Source: DATGHS01 sp035307785 (GTDB taxonomy: Bacteria > Planctomycetota > Planctomycetia > Gemmatales > Gemmataceae). Taken from it: DNA of 23,618 nucleotides. The DNA lies in assembly GCA_035307785.1 (NCBI GenBank), contig DATGHS010000087.1, forward strand, positions 1-23,618, given 5' to 3'. A model generated the notes under the pieces. That model worked only from the letters and a program-made list of their open reading frames with translations. It had not been told where the DNA came from and searched no databases. A program made the position numbers and the translations under genes. Below are positions 1 to 7,790 of this stretch, one piece after another. Position 1 is the stretch's first letter; each line of letters starts with the position of its first letter.

Positions 1-1
1 A

Positions 2-367
2 GAAATGCAAAAGTCGGCACGAACACCTGAGGAACAACGTGCCCAGCAAAGAGCCTGGCAAGACGCGCAAACCAAGTTTCAAGAGGAGGCTGCCGAAGAG
101 GAATTGCGACTAGCAAAACGGAATTGGCGGCCGATGGTTTCTTACGCGACCAATTTGACCCGTGTTGGTACGCAAATGTTGGGCACCGATGCCAGCTGGG
201 AGCGGTTGGCGCAGGACTTGCCGAAGGAAGCTCGCCACCAGTTTCTGCAGGAATACTTGGGTCCACGTTATCCGTGGTACTGGTCGGCTATTGTCTTGCT
301 TGTTCTTATTGGGTTTTCGGTATGCATTCTGAACTTCCGCGTGAAGTCGCTGGACCGGCTGCGGTGA
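2..367 (+). CDS. ABC-2 type permease, C-terminal fragment (cut by window edge)
   Basis: The frame is open to the left edge, so this is the 3' end of a longer gene; the ATG at 5 is probably internal. The visible 120 residues are a charged, Glu/Gln/Arg-rich stretch (about 1-40), a soluble segment, and one membrane helix near residues 92-112 (WYWSAIVLLVLIGFSVCIL), ending in a short basic tail (RVKSLDRLR). A final helix followed by this kind of basic tail is common in planctomycete ABC-2 permeases encoded next to an ATPase gene. The next gene is an ABC ATPase that overlaps this one, and a second permease follows, so a permease-ATPase-permease exporter operon is inferred. The substrate cannot be told. 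The family call rests on context and tail shape, not on a complete domain. Confidence 0.68.
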   Translation, partial: EMQKSARTPEEQRAQQRAWQDAQTKFQEEAAEEELRLAKRNWRPMVSYATNLTRVGTQMLGTDASWERLAQDLPKEARHQFLQEYLGPRYPWYWSAIVLLVLIGFSVCILNFRVKSLDRLR

Positions 368-1290
368 AGCCGATTGTCGAATTCGACAAGGTTTCCAAGT
401 GGTACGGCAACGTTATTGGCATCAACCGGCTGTCGATCCGCATTCCGGCCGGCGTCACGGGACTGCTTGGCCCCAACGGGGCCGGCAAGTCCACCTTCCT
501 GCAACTCGCAACCGGCCAACTCTTCCCCAGCCAGGGCCGCGTTCGAGTGCTGGGCCAGCGCGTCTGGAACAACGCGTCGCTGAATTGCTTTATCGGCCTT
601 TGCCCGGAGCAAGACGCCTACTACGAATGGATGACCGGCTGGGACTTTGTGTACACGTCCGCCCGGCTCAGCGGCCTGAACCGCACTGTGGCGCGCAATG
701 CCGCCGCGCGAACGCTGGAAGCCGTGGGCATGACCAAGGCCAAGGATCGCGCGGTTCGCGGCTATTCCAAGGGCATGCGCCAGCGCACGAAATTGGCCCA
801 AGCATTGGTTCACGATCCGGAAGTGCTGTTCCTCGACGAGCCGCTCACCGGGACCGACCCCGTGGCCCGCCGTGATCTCATCGACATTATCCAGCGGCTC
901 GGCAGCGAAGGGAAAAGCGTAATCGTCTCCAGCCACGTGCTGCACGAAGTGCAATCGCTGACGCCGAATATTATCCTTCTCAATCGCGGCCGGCTCGTGG
1001 CCGAGGGCAACGTCCGGCAAATCCGCGACCTGATCGACAAGCATCCGCATCACATTGTGCTCATCTGCGATGATTATCGTACCTTGGCTGGCCGGGTGCT
1101 CGGTTGGGATGACGTGGAAGGCGTGCGTATTCTCGCGCGCGACAAGGGCGTAATGGTGGAGACGCACAAGCCGGACGAGTTTTACCGCCGACTGCCGGAG
1201 TTGTCACTGCAGGACGGCACGGCCATCAAGGAAGTCTACTCCGACGACGACAGCCTGGAAGCCGTATTCAAGTATCTGGTGAATAAATAG
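322..1290 (+). CDS. ABC transporter ATP-binding protein
   Basis: Cytoplasmic ATPase of an ABC-2 type exporter. Taking the ATG at 322 (322 residues), the Walker A is GPNGAGKST at residues 50-58, the Q-loop lies in CPEQDAYYEW, the signature is the YSKGMRQR variant starting at 148, the Walker B is VLFLDEP with Asp172-Glu173, and the H-loop is SSH. A C-terminal extension of roughly 90 residues follows, as in drug- or NosF-type exporters. The start is uncertain: ATG 322 lies 46 nt inside the upstream permease gene and has no clear ribosome site. A GTG at 364 would form a GTGA overlap with the permease stop and give MKPIVEFDKVSKWYG. Either start implies translational coupling. A palindromic element at 1296-1359 begins 6 nt after the stop, before the second permease. 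Function is certain at family level; the substrate is unknown. Confidence 0.93.
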   Translation: MHSELPREVAGPAAVKPIVEFDKVSKWYGNVIGINRLSIRIPAGVTGLLGPNGAGKSTFLQLATGQLFPSQGRVRVLGQRVWNNASLNCFIGLCPEQDAYYEWMTGWDFVYTSARLSGLNRTVARNAAARTLEAVGMTKAKDRAVRGYSKGMRQRTKLAQALVHDPEVLFLDEPLTGTDPVARRDLIDIIQRLGSEGKSVIVSSHVLHEVQSLTPNIILLNRGRLVAEGNVRQIRDLIDKHPHHIVLICDDYRTLAGRVLGWDDVEGVRILARDKGVMVETHKPDEFYRRLPELSLQDGTAIKEVYSDDDSLEAVFKYLVNK

Positions 1291-1295
1291 GCGCT

Positions 1296-1359
1296 GTTCG
1301 TAGTGACCCGCTTTGGCGGGTCGGGAAATTCGGACCCGCTAAAGCGGGTCACTACAAAC
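1296..1359. repeat. BIME-like double palindrome (element A)
   Basis: Two 18-nt palindromic arms, 1305-1322 (gacccgctttggcgggtc) and 1333-1350 (gacccgctaaagcgggtc), are enclosed by an outer stem reading gttcgtagt on the left and actacaaac on the right. The 5' edge holds GTAG and the 3' edge its complement CTAC. The halves pair almost perfectly; the two deviations are G-T wobbles. It sits 6 nt after the ATPase stop and 15 nt before the second permease. There is no U-tract, so it is not a textbook terminator. Confidence 0.85.
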
Positions 1360-1373
1360 TTTTCGAGCCGACG

Positions 1374-2273
1374 ATGAAGCCCGCTTCACAGTTATCAGAT
1401 TCGCCTGCCGTCCACCGGTGCGCTTCCGCCGGCGGCTTCGGCCTCGCCGCCCTGTGGTCGCTGTATGTGCTTACTTTTCGCCAGCACATGCACGGCAAGC
1501 GCTGGTTGATTATGGCAGCATTGTTTCTACTGCCGGCCGGTCTCGCGGTTCTCATTCGGGCTACCAGCCCCGATGCTGCCGCCATCGAGATGGATTTTTT
1601 GCTGGCGTTCATGTTCATTCCGCAGGCGCTATTGCCGCTGGTGGCACTGGTATATGCTTCGGGCATCATCAATGACGAGCAGGAAGACCAGACACTCACC
1701 TATCTGCTGATCCGGCCGTTGCCGAAATGGGCGATTTACGTCGTGAAAATGTTGGCCACACTCACCACAACCATTCTGCTCACGGCATTCTTCACGGTGC
1801 TAACGTACGTTGCCATCTACATTGGCAGTGGCGCCGCGGGGGGGGATGTAGCATTGCGCTGCCTGAAAGCCGTGGGCATTCATTGCCTGGCCGTGGCTAC
1901 GTACTGCTGTCTCTTCGGCCTGTTGAGTCTGCTCACGCGTTGGGCGTTGATCGTGGGCATCGTTTACGCAGCGCTCTTCGAGGGCTTACTCGCCAACATG
2001 CCATTCGGCGTGCGCCTGGTCACGGTCATTTATTACACGCGCCTGATTGCCTATCGGACCATGGACTTCAAACTCACGCAAATGGGGCGAACAGAAGATT
2101 TTGCCGCCGAGTTGTGGAAACTTGATGTGCAGAACGATCCGCAACTGCTCGAGCACCCATCGCTACGACTCTGCTTCCTGGTTCTTGCCGTCGCGGGCCT
2201 GGTTTTCACGATGATCGCCGCATTCCTCTGCTCGCAGCGCGAGTTCCATGTGAAGACATCGCAGGCGACGTGA
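1374..2273 (+). CDS. ABC-2 type transporter permease
   Basis: A 299-residue integral membrane protein with about six hydrophobic helices (near residues 44-63, 83-105, 126-152, 165-187, 190-210 and 268-287). The segment GIINDEQEDQTLTYLLIRPLPKWAIYVVKML, cited here only by its ends, falls at about residues 98-128. It matches the conserved region of ABC-2 permeases where an acidic loop precedes a [TL]LRP-like motif and a helix. It follows the ATPase gene on the same strand with an 83-nt gap that contains element A, so it is probably the third gene of the exporter operon. The palindrome could lower its expression relative to the ATPase. Start at the ATG at 1374; a ribosome site is not obvious. Its stop lies 7 nt from the stop of the convergent alcohol dehydrogenase gene, with no room for a separate terminator. 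Confidence 0.85.
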   Translation: MKPASQLSDSPAVHRCASAGGFGLAALWSLYVLTFRQHMHGKRWLIMAALFLLPAGLAVLIRATSPDAAAIEMDFLLAFMFIPQALLPLVALVYASGIINDEQEDQTLTYLLIRPLPKWAIYVVKMLATLTTTILLTAFFTVLTYVAIYIGSGAAGGDVALRCLKAVGIHCLAVATYCCLFGLLSLLTRWALIVGIVYAALFEGLLANMPFGVRLVTVIYYTRLIAYRTMDFKLTQMGRTEDFAAELWKLDVQNDPQLLEHPSLRLCFLVLAVAGLVFTMIAAFLCSQREFHVKTSQAT

Positions 2274-2280
2274 CGATTTC

Positions 2281-3459
2281 CTACGCCGCCTGCGGCTTCA
2301 TCACGACCTTGATGCACGAATCTTCCTTGTCGCGGAAGGTACGATACGCTTCCGGCCCGTCCTCCAGCGCTAGCCGGTGCGTGATCACAAAGCTCGGATC
2401 AATCTCGCCGTTTTGAATGCGCTTCAAGAGGGACTGCATGTAGCGCTGCACATGCGTTTGGCCCAAGCGCAGCGTAAGCCCTTTATCGAAAGCGGCGCCG
2501 ACGGGTACCTTGTCGAGAAAGCCGCCGTACACGCCTGGCACCGAAATGGTTCCACCCTTGCGGCAATTGAAAATGGCTTGCCGCAGGGCGGTGCAGCGGT
2601 CGGTGGCCATGAACGCGGAGGTTTTTACCTTGTCGTAAATCGCATCCACCGAGGTGCCGTGCGCTTCCAGGCCAACGGCGTCGATGCACGAATCCGGGCC
2701 ACGACCGCCGGTCATTTCGGCCAGCGCTTCGGTCACCGAGGTCTCTTCGTAGTTGATGACGTCCGCTCCGCACTTTTCGCGGGCCAGGCACAGCCGCTCC
2801 CGAATGCGATCGATGCCGATGACGCGCTCGGCGCCCAAGAGGAAGGCGCTCTTGATGGCGAAAAGCCCGACTGGCCCGCAGCCCCACACGGCCACGGTAT
2901 CCCCCGGCTGGATGTTGCAGTTCTCGACCGCCATGTAACCCGTGGGGAAGATGTCAGAAAGGAACAGCACCTGCTCGTCGGTCAGGTCCGGCGGCACGAC
3001 CAGCGGCCCCACATCGGCAAACGGCACCCGGGCAAATTGCGCCTGCCCGCCGGCATAGCCGCCGGTCATGTGCGAATAGCCGAAGAAACCGGCGCCGGAA
3101 TAGCCATAGATCTTCTCTTCCATCCAGGCATTCGGATTGGTGTTGTCGCAAAGCGAATACAACGTGCGTTTGCAGAAAAAGCAGTTTCCGCAAGCAATGG
3201 CGAACGGCACTACCACGCGGTCGCCTTTCTTGATTTTCCGCACCTCGCGGCCCACGTCGACAACTTCGCCCATGAATTCGTGGCCCAAAATATCGCCGGC
3301 GTGCATGGTGGGAATAAAGCCATCGTATAAGTGCAGGTCGGACCCGCAGATGGCCGTCGTGGTAATCCGCACAATGCAATCATGCGGATTGATGATCTTC
3401 GGATCGGGCACGGTTTCGACGTTCACGTTGCCCACGCCCTGCCAACACAATGCGCGCAT
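2281..3459 (-). CDS. zinc-dependent alcohol dehydrogenase (FdhA-like)
   Basis: Medium-chain dehydrogenase of 392 residues, resembling the glutathione-independent formaldehyde dehydrogenase branch. Catalytic zinc ligands are Cys38 (ICGSDLH) and the His60-Glu61 pair (GHE). Structural zinc cysteines are Cys90, Cys93, Cys96 and Cys104. The Rossmann loop is GCGPVG at 193-198, with Asp217 at the end of the second strand, which favours NAD over NADP. The start is fixed by a clear AGGAG six bases before the ATG at 3459; an in-frame ATG at 3507 would read back through palindrome F and is rejected. It is the last gene of a three-gene minus-strand set with an SRPBCC protein and an SDR, a neighbourhood seen in other bacteria and often linked to stress or aldehyde handling. 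The physiological substrate is not visible from sequence. Confidence 0.92.
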   Translation of the reverse strand: MRALCWQGVGNVNVETVPDPKIINPHDCIVRITTTAICGSDLHLYDGFIPTMHAGDILGHEFMGEVVDVGREVRKIKKGDRVVVPFAIACGNCFFCKRTLYSLCDNTNPNAWMEEKIYGYSGAGFFGYSHMTGGYAGGQAQFARVPFADVGPLVVPPDLTDEQVLFLSDIFPTGYMAVENCNIQPGDTVAVWGCGPVGLFAIKSAFLLGAERVIGIDRIRERLCLAREKCGADVINYEETSVTEALAEMTGGRGPDSCIDAVGLEAHGTSVDAIYDKVKTSAFMATDRCTALRQAIFNCRKGGTISVPGVYGGFLDKVPVGAAFDKGLTLRLGQTHVQRYMQSLLKRIQNGEIDPSFVITHRLALEDGPEAYRTFRDKEDSCIKVVMKPQAA

Positions 3460-3474
3460 AAGATGCTCCTTTGG

Positions 3475-3533
3475 GTAGCGGAATTCGCAAGAATTCCGAA
3501 AGCACAAATCGGAATTCTTGCGAATTCCGCTAC
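3475..3533. repeat. BIME-like double palindrome (element F)
   Basis: A perfect 24-bp inverted repeat (3475-3498 and 3510-3533) around an 11-nt loop. Each half contains its own 18-nt palindrome: ggaattcgcaagaattcc at 3480-3497 and ggaattcttgcgaattcc at 3511-3528. The outer edges are gtagc and gctac. The design matches elements A, B and C although the arm sequence is unrelated. It lies 10 nt after the stop of the SRPBCC gene and just upstream of the ribosome site of the alcohol dehydrogenase, so it separates two genes of one operon. Confidence 0.87.
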
Positions 3534-3543
3534 AGCGGTGGGG

Positions 3544-4302
3544 TTACCGGCACGCCGGTTGACCTTCGGTGCTGGCCATTTCGCCGGTTTCCATCGATTG
3601 CTTGAAGCGGCCAAGGTCTTCGCGGATCTGCACGCTCGGCTCTTCGCCGAACGCCCAGGCGATCCACGAGCCGAGCCGGCCGCCGGGCGGGTCGTACTTC
3701 AGCACCACGTGAACTTCGGTCCCGCGGTCCTGGGAGAGGGGCGTAAAGTGCACCGAGCCGGCTGTCTGGATCTGCGAGCCCTCCAGCGAGCGCCAGGAGA
3801 TGAGGCGGTTCGGCTCGTCCGTCACGATCTCGGCATCCCAGTCTACGGTCATGCCGGCCGGGGCATGCGCCACCCAATGCGAATGATTGCCTTCGGTCTG
3901 TACGGAAACCAGGTGCCGCATGAAACGCGGCAAATTGTCGAAGTCGTGCCAGAAGCGATACAGTTCTTCGGGAGATTTCTGAATCGTCACCGAACGCGAC
4001 ACTTTCATGCCCCGGCCGGCGCCGACCGCCGCGGCCCGGCCATGTTTCTTCGTGCTAACATCGAGCGCCTTGTAAACGCGACAGTGGCCGGTAAGCCCGC
4101 GCTCGAGAAGTGCGCCGCCCAGCAAAGCCAGGCCGAAGCCTGGCCAGTCACGCTGGCGCAGTCCGTAAACCGTGAGCAAGCCGCCGCCCACCAGGGACAG
4201 CCAGCGCTCGCCTTGGGCGACGTTTTCCTTGTCTTTCGCGCTGCCGCGACGGAAGTCTTCGGAAGTAAGTCTTGATTTGATGGGCGTCGTAACCGTAGCC
4301 AT
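3544..4302 (-). CDS. DUF2892-like / SRPBCC (polyketide cyclase-like) protein
   Basis: 252 residues in two parts. Residues about 26-75 (GERWLSLVGGGLLTVYGLRQ and a glycine-rich hydrophobic stretch) resemble the DUF2892/YgaP-type membrane hairpin. Residues about 97-235 resemble an SRPBCC (START/Bet v1-like) domain: SRSVTIQKSPEELYRFWHDF at its start, then LPRFMRHLVSVQ, WDAEIVTDEPNRLISWRS and a VHFTPL strand. SRPBCC domains bind hydrophobic ligands; no catalytic residues can be assigned. The start at 4302 is supported by AGGAG six bases upstream. It begins 24 nt after the SDR stop and precedes the alcohol dehydrogenase, so all three are probably co-transcribed. A membrane-tethered ligand-binding or envelope-stress role is inference. 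Confidence 0.85.
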   Translation of the reverse strand: MATVTTPIKSRLTSEDFRRGSAKDKENVAQGERWLSLVGGGLLTVYGLRQRDWPGFGLALLGGALLERGLTGHCRVYKALDVSTKKHGRAAAVGAGRGMKVSRSVTIQKSPEELYRFWHDFDNLPRFMRHLVSVQTEGNHSHWVAHAPAGMTVDWDAEIVTDEPNRLISWRSLEGSQIQTAGSVHFTPLSQDRGTEVHVVLKYDPPGGRLGSWIAWAFGEEPSVQIREDLGRFKQSMETGEMASTEGQPACR

Positions 4303-4326
4303 GCGACACTCCTAAAAGGTGAGAAA

Positions 4327-5355
4327 TTACTCGACCGGATTGATTTCGTTGTTGCTTTCCGCCGCGCGGGCCATGAGTGCGGTCACCGGCGCGAGGGCCG
4401 CCGGCAATTCGATATCTTTGCCCGGTTTCGCAGCTCTGCCTGCGCCGCCGGCGGAAGGCAGCAGCCGATTGGCCAGCGAGATCAACGTGGAGGTCATTTC
4501 CGGGAAGAGCGCATGCATCACGATGCCGGCCTTGGCGGGCAGCGAGATCACCAGCTCCGCGTCGCCGCGCCGCGTGGCATTCATAATGCACCGGGCCGCA
4601 TGCTCAGCGCTCACCGTCAGCAGCGGCAACGAAGCGCTGACCTTGAACCAGCCGTATTCCGCTTCCTGACGCGCCTTAAAGACAGCATTGCGCGGGCTGC
4701 CGGTGCGCATAAGGCCAGGGTAGATCGTGGTGACGGTGATGCCGTCATCGGCCAGTTCCGCGCGCAATGCCTGCGAGTAGCCGGACAGCGCAAACTTGCT
4801 GGCACAGTACGGGGCGAGATGGGGCACACCGATCTTGCCGCCGATCGAGCTGATGTTGACGATGCGCCCGTCGCCGCGCTCGCGCATGCCGGGGACCACG
4901 GCCTGGATGGCGTTGAACGCGCCCCAGAACGTGATGCGCATCGCCTCTTCAAAGTCCTCCCGAGTCATCGTCGAGACCGGACCGACCGAAATGATGCTGG
5001 CGTTGTTGACGAGAACATCGATCGGGCCAAGATCGCCTTCAATACGGCTGACCGCCTGGCGGACCTGGACTGGATCGGTCACATCGGCCACGACCGTTAG
5101 CGGCCGCTCGCCTTGCCAGGCAGAATCTCGAGCCGCGCGCTCATGCTCGTCTGCATCGCGAGCGCAGATGGCTACGCGCGCTCCCTCAGTGGAAAACCGG
5201 CGCGCCAGGACCAATCCCAGGCCGCGCGACCCACCGGTGATGAATACGTTCTTGTGGGCAAACGATATGAGCGCACCGCGCACTTGCCGCGTCAGATACC
5301 ACAGCGCCGCGCTGCCCGCGGCCAGGCAAAGTAGAGTTTTTGACGTTTTCGCCAT
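4327..5355 (-). CDS. SDR family NAD(P)-dependent oxidoreductase
   Basis: A 342-residue short-chain dehydrogenase. An N-terminal hydrophobic segment (about 7-22) may anchor it. The cofactor loop is TGGSRGLG at 40-47, the NNAS motif is at 117-120, and the catalytic set includes Ser169/Ser170, Tyr183 and Lys187 (YCASK). The fold is classical, but the chain is about 80-90 residues longer than a typical 250-residue SDR because of the N-terminal anchor and a C-terminal tail rich in Ala and Pro. Start ATG 5355 with a weak AAGGAT upstream. It is the first gene of the SDR-SRPBCC-alcohol dehydrogenase set; palindrome B lies 25 nt upstream of its start, between it and the upstream cytochrome gene. The substrate is unknown. 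Confidence 0.92.
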   Translation of the reverse strand: MAKTSKTLLCLAAGSAALWYLTRQVRGALISFAHKNVFITGGSRGLGLVLARRFSTEGARVAICARDADEHERAARDSAWQGERPLTVVADVTDPVQVRQAVSRIEGDLGPIDVLVNNASIISVGPVSTMTREDFEEAMRITFWGAFNAIQAVVPGMRERGDGRIVNISSIGGKIGVPHLAPYCASKFALSGYSQALRAELADDGITVTTIYPGLMRTGSPRNAVFKARQEAEYGWFKVSASLPLLTVSAEHAARCIMNATRRGDAELVISLPAKAGIVMHALFPEMTSTLISLANRLLPSAGGAGRAAKPGKDIELPAALAPVTALMARAAESNNEINPVE

Positions 5356-5379
5356 GGTTAATCCTTGTTCGTAGTGATT

Positions 5380-5438
5380 GTTCGTAGTGACCGGCTTTAG
5401 CCGGTCGATTGGACCGGCTAAAGCCGGTCATTACGAAC
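5380..5438. repeat. BIME-like double palindrome (element B)
   Basis: Palindromic arms gaccggctttagccggtc (5389-5406) and gaccggctaaagccggtc (5412-5429) are framed by gttcgtagt and attacgaac (one G-T wobble). The arms equal those of element C and differ from element A by a paired G/C swap. An extra copy of the outer stem word gttcgtagtga at 5367-5377 sits just before it, a partial tandem duplication. It begins 6 nt after the stop of the cytochrome gene (minus strand). Confidence 0.87.
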
Positions 5439-5443
5439 CAACA

Positions 5444-6988
5444 TCACAGGCAGCGCAGGTATGCCACCAGGTCCCGCTTTTCGTCCGCCGTCAGGTCGAG
5501 CTTCAACACGATGTTGAATAACTCCACCGTGTCTTCAAGCGTAAAGCAGCGGCCGTCGTGCATGTACGGCGGGCTCTCCTTGATGCCGCGGAGTGTGAAG
5601 CACTTAATCGGCCCGTCGCCCGGTTCTTGGAGGAAACGCTCCAGATGCAAATCATGCATCTTGTCATCGAGGAAGAATGGCGGCGGATGGCAGACGGCAC
5701 AGCGGCCCTTGTTGTAAAAGACAACTTCGCCGCGGCGCTCGGCGTCGGTTGCCCGGTTGGGAACCAAGTGGCCGGTTTCATCCAGCTTCGGCGCGGGCGG
5801 GAAGTCGAGCATGTTCTGCATCTGGGCCATATGGGCGACTTGCACGCGCGGCACGATGGTGAACCCCTTTTTCATCGCGTGAATGGGATCGCCGTTGAAA
5901 TAAGCGGTGCGAAACTCGAATTCGGTGAAGTCTTCCACCGAACGCAGGCTGCGCTTCGAGCTGTGAATCTGCTGGTTGAACACTCCGCGCAGGCTAACGG
6001 TGTCCAGCCGGAAGCGCCGGCCCTGCGGCCGGTCGTCCGGGCTCAAGTGGAACTGTCCCGTCGTGTGGCCGTTCACGTGACAATCGAAGCACGCCACACC
6101 CAAACTGGGATGCGGGCTCTTGCGATCGTCGGTGGGATTGAATTCCTCCTGGGGGAAGGGCGTGAGCAGCATGCGCAGGCCGTCAAGCTGCACCGGCGTG
6201 AGGATGTCTTTGAAGAGCGCATAGTAGTTATTGATCGAAACGACTTCGCCGCGCGAAACATCGCCGAGCTCGGGTCGATTGCTCAGAAAAATCGCCGGGG
6301 GAAATTCGGGCAAGAATGCTTCGGGGATATCGAAGTCCACGTCGAAGCGCTGGAGGCGCGGGAACATGTCGATCTGCATCTTCGGAAAGACCTGCCCGCC
6401 GGTGGTTTGCTTCGGATGCGGCAAGGACGGGTACGGAAAGGCGTTTTGCTGCCGAATGTCGGCCGCTTGCATGCTGGCCAGTTTTTCCCAAGTCACGCCG
6501 TCTTTGAGCCGGGCCGTCGGCCCCACGCAAATCGGCTTGCCGCGCGCCATCTTCACTTCGGGATCGAGCCTGGGCTCCAGGTTATAACGGCTTTCGAGCA
6601 GCTTGTGCTGCATCTGCATGACTTTGTCCTTCTCGGCCACGTCGTTTTTCATGACTTCGGCGAAGGTCATCCCCGGCCGGTCGCTGTTGAGCGGATCGCG
6701 ATAAAAATCGAAGCCGGTGTTCTCGCCTTCCTTCGGCTGCTGCTTGAGCGCACCGGTAATGGGTTCCGCGTTCGCGGCTTTGAAAATGTCCGACTGATCG
6801 TGCGCCGATTTCTTTTGCTCGGGCCGGGTGATGGAAACTGCTTGCGGCTGTTGCGCATCCTGCACCGCGTCTTGGGGCGCGGGCTGCTTCGGTTGCTGAT
6901 GCGGGTCCTGGCCGGCCAGCACCCACAGGGCGAAAGCCAGCGAGCCAAGCACGACCAACCACTGCCAGCGACGTGGATTTGTTTGCAT
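5444..6988 (-). CDS. cytochrome c peroxidase-like di-haem protein
   Basis: 514 residues from the ATG at 6988. A longer open frame reaches 7129, but the signal-anchor start MQTNPRRWQWLVVLGSLAF, preceded by a purine-rich AAAGG, fits better. After the hydrophobic segment (about 9-26) comes a Pro/Gln-rich linker (about 28-50), then a large domain with two CxxCH haem sites: CFDCH at 300-304 and CAVCH at 430-434. The PPYMHDGR motif near 473-480 is typical of the C-terminal haem domain of the CCP/MauG family. Localisation is periplasmic or membrane-anchored. The family reduces peroxide or oxidises protein or metabolite partners; which applies here cannot be seen. About 230 residues before the first haem site look lineage-specific. 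It appears to be its own transcription unit on the minus strand, with palindrome B at its 3' end. Confidence 0.85.
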   Translation of the reverse strand: MQTNPRRWQWLVVLGSLAFALWVLAGQDPHQQPKQPAPQDAVQDAQQPQAVSITRPEQKKSAHDQSDIFKAANAEPITGALKQQPKEGENTGFDFYRDPLNSDRPGMTFAEVMKNDVAEKDKVMQMQHKLLESRYNLEPRLDPEVKMARGKPICVGPTARLKDGVTWEKLASMQAADIRQQNAFPYPSLPHPKQTTGGQVFPKMQIDMFPRLQRFDVDFDIPEAFLPEFPPAIFLSNRPELGDVSRGEVVSINNYYALFKDILTPVQLDGLRMLLTPFPQEEFNPTDDRKSPHPSLGVACFDCHVNGHTTGQFHLSPDDRPQGRRFRLDTVSLRGVFNQQIHSSKRSLRSVEDFTEFEFRTAYFNGDPIHAMKKGFTIVPRVQVAHMAQMQNMLDFPPAPKLDETGHLVPNRATDAERRGEVVFYNKGRCAVCHPPPFFLDDKMHDLHLERFLQEPGDGPIKCFTLRGIKESPPYMHDGRCFTLEDTVELFNIVLKLDLTADEKRDLVAYLRCL

Positions 6989-7177
6989 GGGGGGAACCTT
7001 TCTTCCCAGATTGGGTGGTAACGGTGCGCATTTCTTTCGGCACCGGCGGAAGCCCAATCCTTCGGGCTGGCGTGAGAGGTGAACGCTCTTGATTGGGCCG
7101 AATTCGGCACCAGCGCTTACGGCTCGCAAGCACGAGACAAGACCGGACGAAGAAATGCAAATGACGTGCCGGGACTT

Positions 7178-7209
7178 TCGTGGGACACGTTTTCAACGTG
7201 CCCCCACGA
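7178..7209 (-). terminator. Hairpin after the lipoprotein gene
   Basis: tcgtgggacacgtt and aacgtgcccccacga face each other across a short ttc loop, with one small bulge. It starts 17 nt after the lipoprotein stop in the direction of transcription. No clear U-tract follows, so terminator is inferred from position and stem. The central gacacgttttcaacgtg-like word may also be a dispersed repeat. Confidence 0.45.
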
Positions 7210-7225
7210 TCGCGTCGCTTCTCGT

Positions 7226-7675
7226 TCATCGTTCGCGGCGGCGGTCTGATTCTTCTGGGACCGGCGGCCCGCCTTTCGTCGCCAGATCGATGACAAATTC
7301 CTTGCTGCTGGAATTGACTTCCACGGTGAACGGAGAACGGTCGGCATCATATTCGCCTTGGAACAGGTCTTTGCGCTTCCGTTCATGCTCGACGGCAACT
7401 TTGTACTTACCCGGCGGCAGACCTTTGCAGTCAGGCCCTACCACCGTGAAGTTGCCGTCGGTGCGGTCGTAGACGGCCACATACGAGTTGTTGGGCCGCG
7501 AACCGTCGGCGGGCATGGGATAAAAGGTCACCCGCACGTATTCTTCCGCCGGCACCGTGAACGGCACGCCGCCTTTTACGACCTTGCCCTTGGCTTTCAA
7601 TTTGCGATCGCCGCCGCATCCACAGATTGCGATCGCGCTGAGGAGAAGCAGAACAATTTTGCAAGTACGAAACAT
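7226..7675 (-). CDS. small lipoprotein with transthyretin/CarboxypepD_reg-like fold
   Basis: 149 residues from ATG 7675; a GTG one codon earlier (7678) is an equal alternative. The N-terminus MFRTCKIVLLLLSAIAICGC is a lipoprotein signal, with the acylated cysteine most likely Cys20. The rest is a single small domain of alternating strands: KAKGKVVKGGVPF near the start, then RVTFYPMPADG and LPPGKYKVAVEH. The Gly-Lys-Val-x-x-Gly-Gly-x-P opening and the LPPGKYKV turn are characteristic of planctomycete carboxypeptidase-regulatory-like lipoproteins. It lies 308 nt downstream of a DUF1559 gene on the same strand, a frequent pairing in planctomycetes. Its job is unknown; a surface-exposed partner of the pseudopilin-like protein is a guess. 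Confidence 0.8.
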   Translation of the reverse strand: MFRTCKIVLLLLSAIAICGCGGDRKLKAKGKVVKGGVPFTVPAEEYVRVTFYPMPADGSRPNNSYVAVYDRTDGNFTVVGPDCKGLPPGKYKVAVEHERKRKDLFQGEYDADRSPFTVEVNSSSKEFVIDLATKGGPPVPEESDRRRER

Positions 7676-7790
7676 CACCCAGCTCCAGTCAGATTTAATG
7701 TGTTCTCAAGCTGGCATAGTTAGTAGCCGCAAGCTTTAGATCCCGGCAACTCAATTGGTCGAATTCATCCGCTGCGGAGATCGTGCCGGG

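Noticed and set aside
268..1167. Long open frame antisense to the ABC ATPase gene
   Set aside because: It mirrors high-GC codons of the ATPase, has no domain-like features and no ribosome site. The same holds for long antisense frames at 2377-3330, 3331-4275, 5558-7021, 8068-8979, 10612-11877, 12937-13941, 14971-15609 and 21824-22603.
322..2273. Nitrous-oxide (NosF/NosY) maturation transporter
   Set aside because: The ATPase and permease are of the same broad class, but no nosD, nosZ or nosL is nearby, so a specific name is not justified.
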